DNA of 64,000 bases from Phymatolithon calcareum (GCA_977006965.1 OZ345368.1:248001-312000); one strand, 5' to 3'. Shown: positions 39,894 to 51,909, counted from the first letter of the stretch. Translations and numbers: made by a program. Notes: generated from the letters alone by a model not told the origin.

Positions 39894-42135
39894 CAGGCAT
39901 TGGGAGCAATATACTGATACTGCAGTATACTGCAAAATACTGCTATTGATAGCGTATTGAGCGCATGGCATGTATTGCAATACGTATTGGCGTATGGAAT
40001 TTCTCGCCCACGGGCCGGTTCGATACGTGTTGGCATAGATTCTCTTTGCTGACGTACTGCTTTCGGTCAATTGTGACACCCCCTTCCATTCCGGGAGTAC
40101 GAACGCACCCAACCTCTCCCTCACGGTCATTTCGTACGTCTTCGCGCATCGCCATGGATTCTGGCCCCAAACCGGAGCACATCGTCAAGGCACTCATGAT
40201 GAGGCATGATGACTTCGAGAAGGACATCCAAGCGCGTAAAGGCGTGGACAATTTCCGACGAGGCGTAAGCTGTTTCGTTTTTGCATGCCCACGCGATAAT
40301 ATGTGCAAAAACACACCTCCGCTTGTATCTTTCCCGAAAGTTCATGGTTGGAGGACACCGTATTCCCACCTCCTATCGTGTGTGGCGGGTGGTGATGAAT
40401 CGAGACTTGCTGCTATTTATCAAGAAACGAACGAAAGCGGGAGAACTCAAGATGGTGAAGGACGTATTTCGTCCTACTTCCAGTCTACTCTATCGTCAAC
40501 AGCGCGAGAAAAGGTGATGTTCTACTACATCGATGTCATCACCGCTCTGTCTCTGCCAATGTCGTACGTCGAGAATTCCCGTTTTCGTCATTTTGGGAAG
40601 GTGGAAGAGAAGATATCTATCAATGCATGCCGAGAAACAGTGTTCAAGCTCGTCGAACTTTGTTGAGCTATCTATCCGGAAAGAAATGAGGAACACAAGA
40701 GGTGCTATCATGCATGATGCTTGGACGAAAGGCGGCTCACACTTTCTTGGCATTTTTGCGTTCTTCATGAGAACGGTGGAACGATTGGAAAACAGTGAGC
40801 CCGTGTTGCGTGAAGAACTCGCGATGCCTCTACTATCAGTTTCACCGATAGCGAAACGTGACGACGATGGCGAAATCGAGAGTGCACATGCTACGTCGTT
40901 TGACACGGATACGCACATTCGTCAATGAGAGCACATTTTTCACTACTACCACGTCAACATTCACGAATGGGCGGTGTGTCAGATAGCGGACAGTTGTGCT
41001 CTGAACAAGTGTATTGCGGACAAGATGGAAATTCCGCACGTGGGGTGTTGTAACCACAAGTTGGCACTGGAAGTCAATGTGATGGTTTCTGCGCCGGCTG
41101 TGAAGCGTGTTCTCGACTCTGTGGGCACGACTATGCTCGAATGCAAGAGTAGCATTAAGAATCGAGCGATGTTACATCGTCTCACTGCTCTTGGTCCGGT
41201 CCTACCGTCCGCGACTCGGTGGTCTGGTTTATCGGCCATGCTGAATCGGTTTGTGCGAATTCGTGCTGAACTAGAAGAAGTCGCGGACACGGACGGGTTG
41301 GTGTTTACAATATCACGGTCGTCTCGATTTCGTTCCCAGCGCTCGTCGCTCGCAGTGCATCTGAAAGGCATCAACACGGTGGCTACTGCGCTGCAAATGC
41401 GACGCGCGACATTGAACGAATGTCGGTTTTTGCTCGATACGTTATCGCAGACTATCGAAGCGCAGAAGAACAATGTAGAGGCGCCACTGTATAGTTGTAC
41501 GTTGAAGGATAACTATATATAACTTCATTCGCCGCATTCGCCGTCTTCTCTTTTTGAGGCTGGTGTTGTCAAAATTCAGCGGAATAAACGGACTCAATGA
41601 CGGCTGACGAAAAAGAAGCATGTGCTCATCTGAAGAGGAGGCCGGAGGAGAACGATGCTGGAAATGTGTCTGAAGAAGAGGACAACGACGACACGCTGTC
41701 AATGGCTGAGATTTTCAAGAAACGAAAGCGATACCGTCGCGAACTTGGTCGGTCGTACATGGACTTACAATTCATACTCGGTTCTTCCGCTGAAATCGAG
41801 CGTTTGTTTTCTTTGGCCGGAAAATTTCTGGATGACAACCGGCAACGAATCAAGCCTCTCCTTTTCGAGTCCCTCTTGTTTCTGAAGGTCAACAGAAGCT
41901 ACTGGGATTTTCAGAGCGTTTTCACTGCTATGTCTAATGTACGCAGCGCTCGTGTTGGTCAAAAAGTTGGGGAAGGTGATGAACAGCAAGAGTTTTTAGA
42001 TATTTAACGAATCGGGACGTATTGACAGTATGCTGCAATATATTGACGTATTGGCACATAAACAGATACTGCAATAGGTATTGCGATGTATATTCCTTGC
42101 CCAATACCGTACCAGTATATTGCTCCCAACGCCTG
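39894..42135 (+). mobile_element. hAT DNA transposon with 8-bp target duplication
   Basis: Starts CAGGCATTGGGAGCAATA at 39,894 and ends with TATTGCTCCCAACGCCTG at 42,135. The terminal inverted repeats match over 23 bp with one mismatch (CAGGC[A/G]TTGGGAGC...). The flanks are CTCGTGAG at 39,886-39,893 and again at 42,136-42,143, an 8-bp duplication typical of hAT. The interrupted LINE reads continuously if the element and one duplication are ignored. Subterminal copies of tattg/caata motifs (GTATTG, CAATAC) are frequent at both ends and are possible transposase binding sites. Confidence 0.92.
40154..42007 (+). pseudogene. hAT transposase, broken
   Basis: The start is taken at 40,154 (MDSGPKPEHIVKALMM). 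The first frame ends at about 40,666; after a frameshift ELSIRKEMRNTRGAIMHDAWTKGGSHFLGIF gives the first catalytic region (D in HDAWT). An in-frame stop at 40,926 is followed by HIFHYYHVNIHEWAVCQIAD..., then CNHKLALEVNVMV and LPSATRWSGLSAMLNRF (the conserved W region). A frameshift near 41,530-41,590 leads to SSAEIERLFSLAGKFLDDNRQ and LLFESLLFLKVNRSYWD, the hAT C-terminal dimerisation domain. At least two frameshifts and one stop, so not active. Confidence 0.88.
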
Positions 42136-42802
42136 CTCGTGAGGTTTTGTTGCAGTGTGTCCAGGCTCTTCTCCGCCAGCTCCCCAAAGTTTTCTACGTA
42201 GGACGTGGGTGCGCGTGGGGGAAAGCGTCCGAAGATTCATTTCACGCCCAGCTGTCGATGTTTTCGCGATTTCAGTAGCATAACCGGGTTTGCGGGCTCT
42301 GCAAAGTCCACATGGATTCTCCGTTTTAGGCCTTCCTCTTCATTTTCCCATGCTTGAGAGAAGCGATTTCTCTCCTACTTAGGGGTGACCATTCCGCGTG
42401 CAGCCTTATCAGCCTGTTCAGCTAAGGGGTCGTGCTGTGTCAGGCATATAATATCTCTCTCTGCGTACCGCAGGTCTTCGACTTTGCCTTCATAATCAGG
42501 CTAGGGCCACTCGAAGTGAAAAGCGAAAAGGAAAGGCGGGCGAACGGAGACGCGCGCGGAGACCAGATCGCCGTAAACAGCCCCCCGCGAAGCTCATTTT
42601 GAGCGGCTCAGCGAGGAAGATCGGAGCATGATGCGTCGGACGTTGAGACAGATGAGCGAAAAGAAATGGAACTTATGACAAACGTGGCGAAAAATTCCGA
42701 AAATTCAAGGCAAGAAGCTCACGACGACGGCGGTGGGGAGCTCATGGACTCAGGCCCGAGCTCGGAATCACCCGCTCTAAGGTCGGGCCCTACGGAACCT
42801 CG

Positions 42803-44283
42803 GTGCTCATAACTCCAGGAGACCACTTGGTCGACAGCGAGTGGAGCTTAGCCGCTAATATAAAGTGTGAACTTTCCACCGGAAAGTGCGAGTGTATCAT
42901 TTGCTCGTCACCGGCAAAGTGCATAGACCCCAGATGCCGCCAAACGACCCCACCCAATGATGCTTGCCTGTTTTGTCTGGGTGACCTACACATAAGCTGT
43001 GCAAGATTCGACCCGGTGACAGAAAAAGCGATTTGCGTTTTCTGTGAAGAGAAAAGCACCACTGTCCGAGAGCTGTTTATGGAATCCCCAGTCCTCAGGA
43101 CTCCCATAAGCAGCATAGATCACACAACAGTCAAGGTGAAAGATGATGTCCAATGCGATAAAATAGAAGAAACCACAAATGAAGAGAAGGATCTCTCCAG
43201 TCGTGATCGGCTATTGCCAGCGGGGAGGATAGAAGATGCCGAAATCTCCATTGAGGGTGTGCAGAACACAGGGAAGAAACACAAGCACCCACGAAGTGTA
43301 GTTGATGGGCCAGAAACGGTACGTCAAGTCTGGAAGAGGCGATTCAACTGTGTTCGCAAGAACGTCAAGTGCCCGAAGTGCCCTGAACATATCCAGGCGC
43401 TCCCATCCCATTTCAATATCAGAGCCTCAAAAGAAACAGAATGCGTCAGCTGCCAGTGCTTAAATTGTAGGGAAACACTATCTCCGCTTGTGATGTCGCT
43501 TACAATTAAGCTGGCTGAGTGTGAGGACAAGCTGGAAAAAACGATTATGCAAGAGGAAGAGAACATCGAATCTGCAAGAGAAATGGGTACCATGAAATCA
43601 AAGCCGAAGCAGAAGGCACCAATGGAGCAGAAAGCTATCAGCCACCGGGAATTCAACTCTCTTAAGGAAGTGATGGATCAGATGGTCGGAAAGATGACAA
43701 TAATGGAGGCACAGATGAGAGAGCTACGCAGGGAGTCCCCACAAGTCAAGAGTACCGCCCGGCCTGCAGAGACGACTGTCAGGTCATGGAAGGAGCCTCG
43801 CGTGCACCAGTGCCGAAGATTACTATGCCGAAGATACAAGCGAGAAGTACTGCCACGCCGGTGCAGCCCATGAATACAAGCACGGAGACCAGAAACGAAC
43901 CTACCGAAAACCAAAAGGGACGCCCGAATAATGCAGCAGAACAGTTCCCCAGTCTCAGGAAAGAGAAAATGACGCTAAACGAGAACCTCAGGACGAAGAG
44001 CATGCTGAGAGCCCCCCAAGCGAGGGACCCCGAAAACCTGGTGCCACTCTACTTTCGTGGATTGCAACGAACGCATGAGTATGCTCTCATCAAAGAACTG
44101 CGATTGGGCCTGAAAAATCCCCAAAAAGCCATAGTCAACCTTGGCAACTCAGTTGTTGAGATCTTAACAGACAGATCATGTACCGCAGATACGCTGAACG
44201 AGCTGAAAGCTGCGGGGATGGAACATCTCCAGAATTTCAATATGTTTGGAGACTCCTTGAGGAAAGGAAAGATCGTGGATTAG
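42803..44283 (+). pseudogene. LINE family B ORF1 with PHD-like zinc finger
   Basis: ORF1 starts at 42,803 (MLITPGDHLVDSEW). Residues 30-85 or so contain CECIICSSPAKCIDPRC, CLFCLGDLHISCARF and CVFCEE, a C-x2-C...C-x2-C...H-x2-C...C-x2-C spacing like a PHD finger. A second cysteine cluster (KCPKCPEH, CVSCQCLNC) follows near residues 195-225, then a coiled-coil-like Glu/Lys-rich stretch. The first frame ends at 43,873; the natural continuation is the frame that starts near 43,786 and runs to 44,283, so a single frameshift lies near 43,785. The C-terminal part (LQRTHEYALIKELRLGLKN) may be an RRM-like domain. ORF1 proteins bind element RNA. Confidence 0.7.
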
Positions 44284-44514
44284 ATGGAGAGGCGAACCAG
44301 GAACCTACATGCTGTGGTACTGCGCACGACACGATTCTCTAGGCTTCCAATGATTGATGCCGGTTCCCGACTTTGGTACAAAATGCAGGCAGAAAAAGGA
44401 AATGATCTCCTATTGGAAGAGGAGAACAGACGTTATGCGGAGGAAACAGAGCCCGCAATGCCGTACCGTGCCCGTTGAAGATCAAGACGGGATGGTCCGA
44501 GCCTGCGCCCAACG

Positions 44515-47500
44515 GTGGCGCAAGGAAGGAAAGTGATAACTAGAAGAAGCCTGCAAGTCGCCACTATAAACGTAGGCGGCTCGGGAGAAGCAGGAGTCTA
44601 TGCGGAGAAACTTATAAGGGAGCACGGATGTGCAGTGATGGGAGTCACGGAAACTCACTGCAAGGCAGAGGCGAAAGTTCGGACGAGCTATCCCCAAATT
44701 GGGCCTCCTCGCCCATGTGAGAACACATCGGATAAGCCACATGGAGGTGTGGCACTCATATTCGCGAGCTCGGTCGGCTGGCGAGTAATCTTCGAGAAAG
44801 CTGAGAGAAACTTCCAGGAGATAATTGCGCAGGTTGGAAAGGTTTTCGTCTCTGTCTGCTATATATCACCCTCAGCCGCTCTTAAAGGTACGAATGAAAA
44901 CGAAGTACAACGATGCTTGTCAATGCTGCAGTCGCACAGCAGAGGACCAGCCTTGGCGATGGGGGACTGGAATGCGCGCCACAAATTATGGGACAAGAAG
45001 ACAAATAGAAGAGGCGCCTTCCTTTTGGGATGGTTGTAAAAACACAGATGGGAGGCTCACTGCGGAATTGAAAACACGTGCATCACTTTCAATGGAGCAA
45101 GTAATATCGACTTTTTCCTAAGCAAGCAAATTGAACCGGGAAAAGTCTCATCGCCCCCAGGACCCTGGCTAGGAAATCTGCAACACAAGCCCGTAATGGT
45201 TCGAATCCCATCAAGGCGGCAACTTCCGAGGACAAAAGAAGTTATTGTGACACGAGGGCTTTCTGAGCCTGAGGTTGTCGATAACGTCCGCGTCGAGTAT
45301 AACATTGTGCTCCCCGCACTCATCATGAGACTCAATGAGTGTAAGACGGAAAAGAACCTTAACGATGTTTACGACTCCATAGTGAAAGCTCTACTCCGAC
45401 CATGGCGCAAAAAAATCAATCTGGACAGGGCGCAATCCTCCTTCTGGAATAAGGAGCTGGACGCAATGGCTAAAGAGCGTACAAGCCTGTTTAAGAAAGC
45501 CCGACGGTCCAAAACTGAGGCAGATGTGGAGATGCACAAGAAATTTAAGGCGAAAATGAAAAGGGCAGTGTGGGCTGCGAAAAACACGTCATACACCCAA
45601 TTACTCGACGAGCTCGACGAGCTACCGGCGGCTACCGCAATTGAGAAAACATCGAAGATGGCAAGAGCTCTCAAACGAAGACACAAGGATAACATGAAGC
45701 AAGGTACAGAGCTCCCACCGAGCTTGTTCCTTGCTCACATTGCCAACGTATGCTCGGCAAAAAATACATGGAGAGGCGACACCAGAGAATTCAGCCCAGA
45801 ATGGACGTTCCGCCATGACATAGAATCGGCAATTTTATCGAGTCCCGATGGAAAAGCCCCGGGACTGGACCAAGTTAAGAACGAGATGCTGAAGATAGAC
45901 CCCAAACTGAGCACCAGATTGTTGTTCGCGTTATGGCAAGCCTGTGGCCGACTTCAAACGACCCCATTGGAGTGGAAAAGAACGAAATTCGTCGCAATCT
46001 ATAAGGGCGGAGAAACTAGCAAGCCGTAAAGCTACCGTCCCATCTCGCTGCTTAGCCACACCTGGAAAATCATCGAGATGGCATTGGACAAGCTGATACG
46101 ACGAAACTATAAATTTCGTGTATCTCAATTGGGATTCCAGAAAAACAAAGGGACAGATCTTGCCCTTCTCCACGCAGAAGCTCTCCGACAGCAAGGTCAC
46201 AGCTATGTCGCTATCTTGGACTTAAAGGCAGAGGTAGGTTTTGATATTTCCGCCAGATCGTGTCGAAATCGACCACGCTAACATACAAGAACGATAGACC
46301 CTGTTTTGGCCCAATGGCCTTCGCAAAGTTGTCCCAAGCGTCTGCAGATGCGTTGGTAACTTTTAAATAAAAAACTTACACTTCTTCTTCTTAAAGGCAG
46401 CATATGACTCTGTTCCAAGAGACACGCTCGCAAGAAGATTACGAAGGGTCCTTGACCCAAGTATATCCGAGATGATTATGCCGTTCTTGGAACCGTCATA
46501 TATCGAGAATGACGACGGCGAATGGTTCACCATCAACAAGGGGGTGGCACAAGGCTCTCCCCTAAGCCCATGTCTCTACAATATTTTTATGGACACCTTT
46601 GCCATGGAGCTCGACTTAATCCCCAAAGATGTGTCGAAAGAGCCGTGCAAGCTCTTTGCAGATGATGTGAAGCTGAAAGCCACCTCTGCAAAGGGGCTGC
46701 AGAAAATTCTGGACCTGGCGTCGAAATGGGCTGAAGAGAATGAAATGAAGTGGAATACGACAAAAAGTGCCATCCTATGGACCAGGGCCACGGCACGACT
46801 GCAATTCCAACTGTCGGGAAGGAAGCTGACGAAACAACGGGAAGTGAAATACCTTGGTATTACGATAACCGAGGATGGGATATCAGATTCCAAACTTGTC
46901 GAAAGAATCAAGAACTCCAAAAATGTTCTTGGAACGCTGAGGCGCCTTGGGGTCTTCACGAACGGCGTACACCCGTCGAGGTCAATCAGGCTGTACAAGT
47001 CTCTTGTACAGTCGAGGTGGGAGTATGCAGTACATCTGACACCATGGACACCCAAAGTGGAGCTTGAGATCAAGAAGGTGTAGTCGATGTTCTTCGGCCA
47101 AATATTTGGGAAACCAGGCAGAAGGAGTGCGGATAGAAGCAGAGCGATGTGCCGTATTGTGAAGCCGAAGGACAGAAGGGATATACTTGCAAGACTGTTT
47201 GTGCGAAGACTAATGAGGCACGCGGAAAATCTTGAGTCAAAACCGACACAGGTGCAACAACCGAAGGAGATCGAAAACGCAAATCTGGACGTAACCCACG
47301 CCAAAGTAAACCCTCACCTCTTCAGAGCGGCGTATGAAACTACGCCTCGCACAAACATCAAGCAATACCAAGGACAAAAGATCCTGGAAGCTGCCTCGAA
47401 AGTGGAAAAAGGAAAAAAACGCCCCATCCCGAGTATCAAGACCACACTGCCACCTCACTTGTGCTTCAAGTCAAGGAGGTACAGGACCCTGGCCATCAAA

Positions 47501-47701
47501 TGGGCATTTGGAATGTTCCCGCCGATGAGCACCTCCGAGCTCATAGACCTAACTGGACAAACTGGAAAGGATGCTATCGAAGATCTTAAGTCAAGCCTAT
47601 CAAAAGACAAGCTATCATATGAAGAAAGTGCTTTTACAAGGAGGGCACTCGACGAAATACTTGCCATGTATCAGGCGGCCAAGGCCACTCTCGAAACCTG
47701 A
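44515..47701 (+). pseudogene. LINE family B ORF2: endonuclease and reverse transcriptase
   Basis: The start at 44,515 is the first ATG before VATINVGGSGEAG. The APE-type endonuclease is clear: VMGVTETHCKAEA (catalytic Glu), PHGGVALIF, VCYISPSAAL, and MGDWNARHKLWD. RT motifs: SYRPISLLSHTWKIIEMALD, YVAILDLKA|AYDSVPRD (split by an insertion), NKGVAQGSPLSPCLYN and KLFADDVKLK (FADD at about 46,655-46,666), then EVKYLGITITEDGI. In-frame stops are at 45,037, 46,027 and 47,081. The insertion of 158 bp plus 11 bp duplication shifts the frame by one. Without these the ORF would be about 1,006 codons, a usual LINE ORF2 length. Confidence 0.88.
46232..46389 (+). mobile_element. 158-bp 5'-truncated copy of the LINE's own 3' end, inserted in its RT
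   Basis: The sequence aggtaggttttgatatttcc... to the (CTT)n tail is almost identical to the 3' terminus of the surrounding LINE (47,756-47,913). It is flanked by CTTAAAGGCAG at 46,221-46,231 and 46,390-46,400. The uninterrupted sequence reads LDLKAAYDSVP, RT motif A. Confidence 0.92.
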
Positions 47702-47928
47702 AACCCGCGACTCAAGACAGTGGAATATTTTTCCCCCTGGAGGCTCTAAGCCAGAGGAAGGTTTTGATATTTCCGCCAGATCGTGTCGAAATCGACCACG
47801 CTAACATACAAGAACGATAGACCCTGTTTTTGGCCCAATGGCCTTCGCAAAGCTGTCCCAAGCGTCTGCAGATGCGTTGGTAACTTTTAAATAAAAAACT
47901 TACACTTCTTCTTCTTCATAATCAGGCT

Positions 47929-49177
47929 TTTCCTCGATTTCTTGTTTCGCTTTCATCAGGCGAAGGGCGAAGTGTTCCCCTAATTGTGCCGTTCTTATTT
48001 CAGGTGGCACGATTTTGCATAGTGCTCTCATTCGATTCTGCAGGCGGAATGCGAAGCGCCCTACAATGAGGGAGTAGAACAGCCCTTCTGCCTGGTCGAT
48101 TTGCGCTTGGATGGATCTCGTCCATGGGGTAAGGTGTAGGGCGTACTCCCACCTGCATTGCACGAGTGCCTTGTAGATTGCAATATTCTTCGTTGTGGTT
48201 AGGCCCCTGGCGTTCATTCCTATGTCCCGGAGGCCCAGAATGATGCCCTTCGCTTTCCTGACTCTGTTTAACATTGCGTGCTCAGTTACTCCCTTGTTGT
48301 CGATGGTAGTGCCAAGGTATTCCAGACGTCTTGTTGCGTGGAGTTCCGCATCAGCTAGGCGGAACGTTCGCTTGAATAGTCCTGGGTGGATGAGGACTTC
48401 GCTTTTTCGCTTTTTTGTATTCCATGTCATTCCATTTTCCCTAGCCCATCGCGTCGCTGTGTCAAGAAGCCACTGCATTCCATCGGAGCTGGTCGCTTGC
48501 AGTTGGACGTCGTCTGCAAACAGGATTGCTGGGTGCCTTGACATTTACCGGGGTGCCTTTTCCATCTCCTGTGCGAACGTACCCATGAACATGTTATAAA
48601 GTGGGGAGCCTTGTGGGACTCCCCGGTCCATCAGGAGCTACCGTTTTTCCTCGTCACCTACAGTGGATACCCATGACGGTTTCAGAAGGTATTTTACCAT
48701 TTCGGCGATGTACGGGGGTAAACATCTCTCGACTCTGCATTGCAGGATGTTGCGAGGGACGCGGTCATAAGCAGAGGATAGGTCTAGGACGGCAATGAAG
48801 CGGTGGTCTTTCTTCATCGTGCTTGTCGCTCTCAAAATCGCGAGTTCCATGCATTTGCTCTTCTGAAATCCCAACTGGAATCTGTGGAATTTGTACCGCT
48901 CCCGTATTGCCGAGTCCATCGCAGAGTCGAAAATTTTCCGGACTTGACTCAACGGCGAAATAGGACGGTAGTTGCTTGGAATATGTGCCGGTCCTTTCTT
49001 GTGAATGGGAATCAGGGTTGCCCTACGCCATTCTGCTGGGATGCACTGAAGTCTGCCGCACACCTCCCATAAGGATCCTAGTGGGTCACCGCTCATCTTT
49101 GGGTTTCTTGTAACTTCTCTATTCCAATCTTGTCTGGTCCAAGAGCCTTCCCGCGGGGACCGCGCAGTAGCGCCTCT
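47929..49177 (-). pseudogene. LINE family A reverse transcriptase and post-RT region
   Basis: The minus strand shows ALTEALLRGPRG near the 5' edge, NYRPISPLSQVRKIFDSAMD (motif 0/1), FIAVLDLSSAYDRVPRN (motif A), DRGVPQGSPLYNMFMG (motif B, three residues shorter than usual), ILFADDVQLQATSSDGM (motif C, FADD) and RLEYLGTTIDNKGVTEHAM. It reads on to LQNRMRALCKIVPPEIRTAQ and then crosses the inserted LINE to resume at 42,487. One stop after EMEKAPR and one frameshift near 49,060 are visible. This is the best preserved RT of this family here. Confidence 0.8.
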
Positions 49178-49194
49178 GTGAGGGCTTCCTATGG

Positions 49195-51050
49195 TACTAC
49201 CCACCATGCCGCGGTTCTACTTTTATGTCTTGCATTATATCCGTATAGAACCGGTCATGCCAGGGGCCGCCATGGGAATGGCCGGTTGTCCGTGGTTCAA
49301 CAGTGACTGCTCAGATGTGTTGGGTTGAATGAAGAGGTTTACTTGGTCGTTGATCGATAACCTCACCTTCTGAGGTTGGTCGAAGAGCCTAAATACTAAA
49401 CAGAGACAACGCACTACATTGAAGATGACCCACCATGGGTAGGTAAGCGGACACCCACATGGGGAGGTCAGAAAGCTTGCCAAACTATCACGGCCCACGG
49501 TAAGTGACGGAGAATGTATATACTACTGGCCGGTAAATCTTGCGGCGACGAGGAACGAGAAGGGACAGTAGCACTAACGAGACAGGAACTCGAAGTCGGC
49601 ACAAGTACAGTCCGCGCATGAGGAGCACCTGCGATACAGGAACTTGGGAGAAGTACCGGTGTTGAAGAAATGGTAAGGGCGTTATACGTATTCGTTGTGT
49701 GAGCGCTCCCTTGGCTTGGCACTGCAAGCAAACCGCGAAATGTCCATCATCTACAGACCAGTGACGGAGGAGTTCGGCAAACAGAATCCCGTACTCTACA
49801 ATCTGAGCCTATAGCATGTACTCGAATGTGTTTGCCAACTCTTCCTAAAAGTTTCCGATGCGTCGCTTCTTCTTTCAGTGCAGGCCTTCTTCACTCTGCA
49901 TACCTCGATGATGTATTTGATGAAGAGCAAAATGTCATCTAGTGGCTTCTCGGTTGCCGCTGTGACTTCTTCTTTGAGTTCATAGTTTGATAAGTTGCTC
50001 TCCAGAGTCTCCGTGTGCTGCATGACTTTGTTTCCGAATCTATCCGAGTCATTTGTGAGAGTCAAGGACTTTCCTCTTCTATGCGTTCATCTCGAGCATG
50101 CTGACACTCAGTCAGCATGTCTCAGATCGGTCGCACGTTCTGTATAGTCGTTACACTGTATGTATCGCGATGCTCATCTAGCTTGGCGGAGAACGTATAT
50201 CTGAGCTCTCACGTCTGCGACAGTTTTCAGCTAGCACAGCATGAACCCTAGGTCAGAGAGATCGGAGCAAGTCATAGTTTCTCATTACACAATCTTGTTG
50301 AGAACATAGATCTTCCATCAAGGCTTACATCTGGGTTAGACCAGAGTATCACCGCCCGCACTGAGTCCACATCTGACTCCATCAAGACATTGAGCTGGAG
50401 TTCCTCGGATCATCCTCATTGCAGTTCATATTCCTCGGTTATACCCATAGCTCGACGAAGCCACTGGGAGTTTCCGAACAGTCTGTGTTTGAGTTGTGAA
50501 ATTAAGTATTGCTGGAAGTTTTCTTGTCTTCAGAGAAGTTGGTAGTGAAAAAGTCATTATAATGGCCGGTGTAGTAACAGCTCGTCGCTATCACGGTCTT
50601 CGTTGAGGTTGCGATCAATGAGAGATTGCCTGTTGGATTTTATCGTACGTGTATTGTTTCTCCTGTCACCTTCTACGATTAAGGGTCGGGCAGTGCAGCA
50701 ATAGAGTGTATCGTGTTGCGGAGTGTGCTGATCAACCGCGACACGAATGCATGAAAATGGGTTGAAAATATGAGACTAGAATATTGAGTTCTGTGGGCTA
50801 ACACAAGTTGTGCACAATGAGAGGATGCTTTGAAAGTGAAGCGCCAATCAGTCTGGACTAACAAATAACACGAGACTTCTTGCATACGGTGTTCGCTATG
50901 CCCCTCTTGAAAACAACTTGCTTCAGAATATGTTTCGACCGTCAGCGTCTGGGCATATGTTTGGGAACTTGTCACTCGTTCTCCAGTCTATGCGCCTCAT
51001 CGCTTCATCCAACGGTTCTCTGATTTCCATCTCTTCGATGTCAATACTTG
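49195..51050. other. Unassigned region
   Basis: Only frames of less than 100 codons on either strand, none recognised. The 49,796-50,065 minus frame (ESNLSNYELKEEVTAATEK...) is helical but not identifiable. No LINE, LTR or RNA gene is evident. It is the longest stretch in this part of the window without recognisable element sequence and may be older unique DNA. Confidence 0.35.
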
Positions 51051-51506
51051 TGGCTTGGAGCTTTTCTGTCATTCTTCTCTCTGGCGGTTACTCAAGGAAC
51101 TTTCCTTCTTTCACCTTGATTCTTCGCAACATCTTGAAAGTAATATTTCCCGTCGATAAAAAGCATCTTGGAGTCGACATAGGAGATGGAGTGCCTCCGT
51201 CTTTCAGCCTTAAATGTGCAGCGTACTCATACACTAGCCTGAAAAATGCTTTGAAAAGCCTGGTGCTTTTTCTGTGCTCTATCCTCTTCTTGTCATGCCC
51301 AGGGTACTCATGACCCGTATTTTTGTGCCTGCGCTTTTGAATCGCACCAGAAGTCTGTCGTCACGAATTCCATTCTCTTTAATTGTCACATCGAGATATT
51401 ATGCAGCGCGTGTTATTTGAAATTCCTCGTTCACCAGTAGAAAGGGTCTTCCAGTCTTTCGACTCGGGAGCATGACTGAGCACTTTTGGTTCGACCATAT
51501 CATTCG

Positions 51507-51720
51507 CTACGTTCGTGCCCATTCGGAGAACTTACTGAGCATTTCCTGTAGTTCTTCCTCACTCCTTGCCATTAGTATAACGTCGTCATTGAACATGTTT
51601 AAGCAAAGATTCGAATTAGAATCATTGAGATTCATAGCCGTAACTCTTTCTGTCAGGGTTTCGACCAGGGTGTTGAAAAATGCGTGGCTGAAGGAGACCA
51701 AGGTTGTATGTTAAGATCGG
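51507..51720 (-). pseudogene. Third-type LINE RT fragment
   Basis: The minus frame reads KVSFSHAFFNTLVETLTERV and MFNDDVILMARSEEELQEMLSKFSEW, i.e. the RT motif C region ('lFADDivLla.seeelq.ml..f..w') with FADD changed to FNDD. This motif spacing is that of RTE/CR1-like elements, unlike families A-C nearby. The minus strand further to about 51,050 may continue it but is badly broken. Confidence 0.6.
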
Positions 51721-51779
51721 AAAAGGAATTAGACTCAATACTACTCTACAGCGTCATCACAAATGACAATATGGAAAAC

Positions 51780-51895
51780 GACGAGTCCCTGTACTAGGGA
51801 CCAGGCGATATAAGAGAATGAACAAGTTATGAAAAATCTGCTCCCGTACAGTCTTAGGAGTGTACTGAGGGCTTTTAAATAAACAACTAAACAGT
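51780..51895 (+). mobile_element. LINE family C, short 3'-end fragment
   Basis: The plus strand ends with gtactgagggcttttaaataaacaact, like the 3' termini at 53,150, 55,230 and 57,305. About 100 bp of related sequence (aagttatgaaaaatctgc, like the 3' region before 53,150) are present. Directly beyond lies the next family C copy. Confidence 0.5.
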
Positions 51896-51909
51896 TGCTT
51901 CAAACCGTT

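Larger units (their letters stand above)
42503..47913 (+). mobile_element. Near full-length LINE (family B) with 15-bp target duplication
   Basis: Flanked by CTTCATAATCAGGCT at 42,488-42,502 and 47,914-47,928. Removing the element and one duplication restores the minus-strand LINE frame. It carries a 5' leader, ORF1, ORF2 with endonuclease and RT, a 3' untranslated region and a (CTT)n tail. Defects are few: one frameshift in ORF1, a stop after ORF1, three in-frame stops in ORF2, and one 158-bp insertion. It is the youngest-looking large element in the window. Confidence 0.92.
39691..49177 (-). mobile_element. LINE family A copy 4, split by a hAT and a plus-strand LINE
   Basis: Its 3' end lies at 39,691 and its 5'-truncated end at 49,177. 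Both edges carry the 17-bp sequence GTGAGGGCTTCCTATGG (39,674-39,690 and 49,178-49,194), a good target-site duplication. The LINE proper consists of 39,691-39,893, 42,136-42,487 and 47,929-49,177. The middle parts are later insertions with their own duplications. Coding parts are described in the RT entry. Confidence 0.8.

Noticed and set aside
45190-45220. tRNA T-arm-like GGTTCGAATCC
   Set aside because: It lies inside the LINE ORF2 coding frame and has no other tRNA arm.
46576-47304. Minus-strand ORF of 242 codons
   Set aside because: It is the antisense shadow of the LINE family B RT region; the plus strand carries the RT motifs.
49178-49194. LINE family A coding sequence continuing past 49,177
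   Set aside because: The minus strand can be read E-A-L-T through this point, but the 17 bases are identical to 39,674-39,690 and homology ends there, which fits a target-site duplication better.
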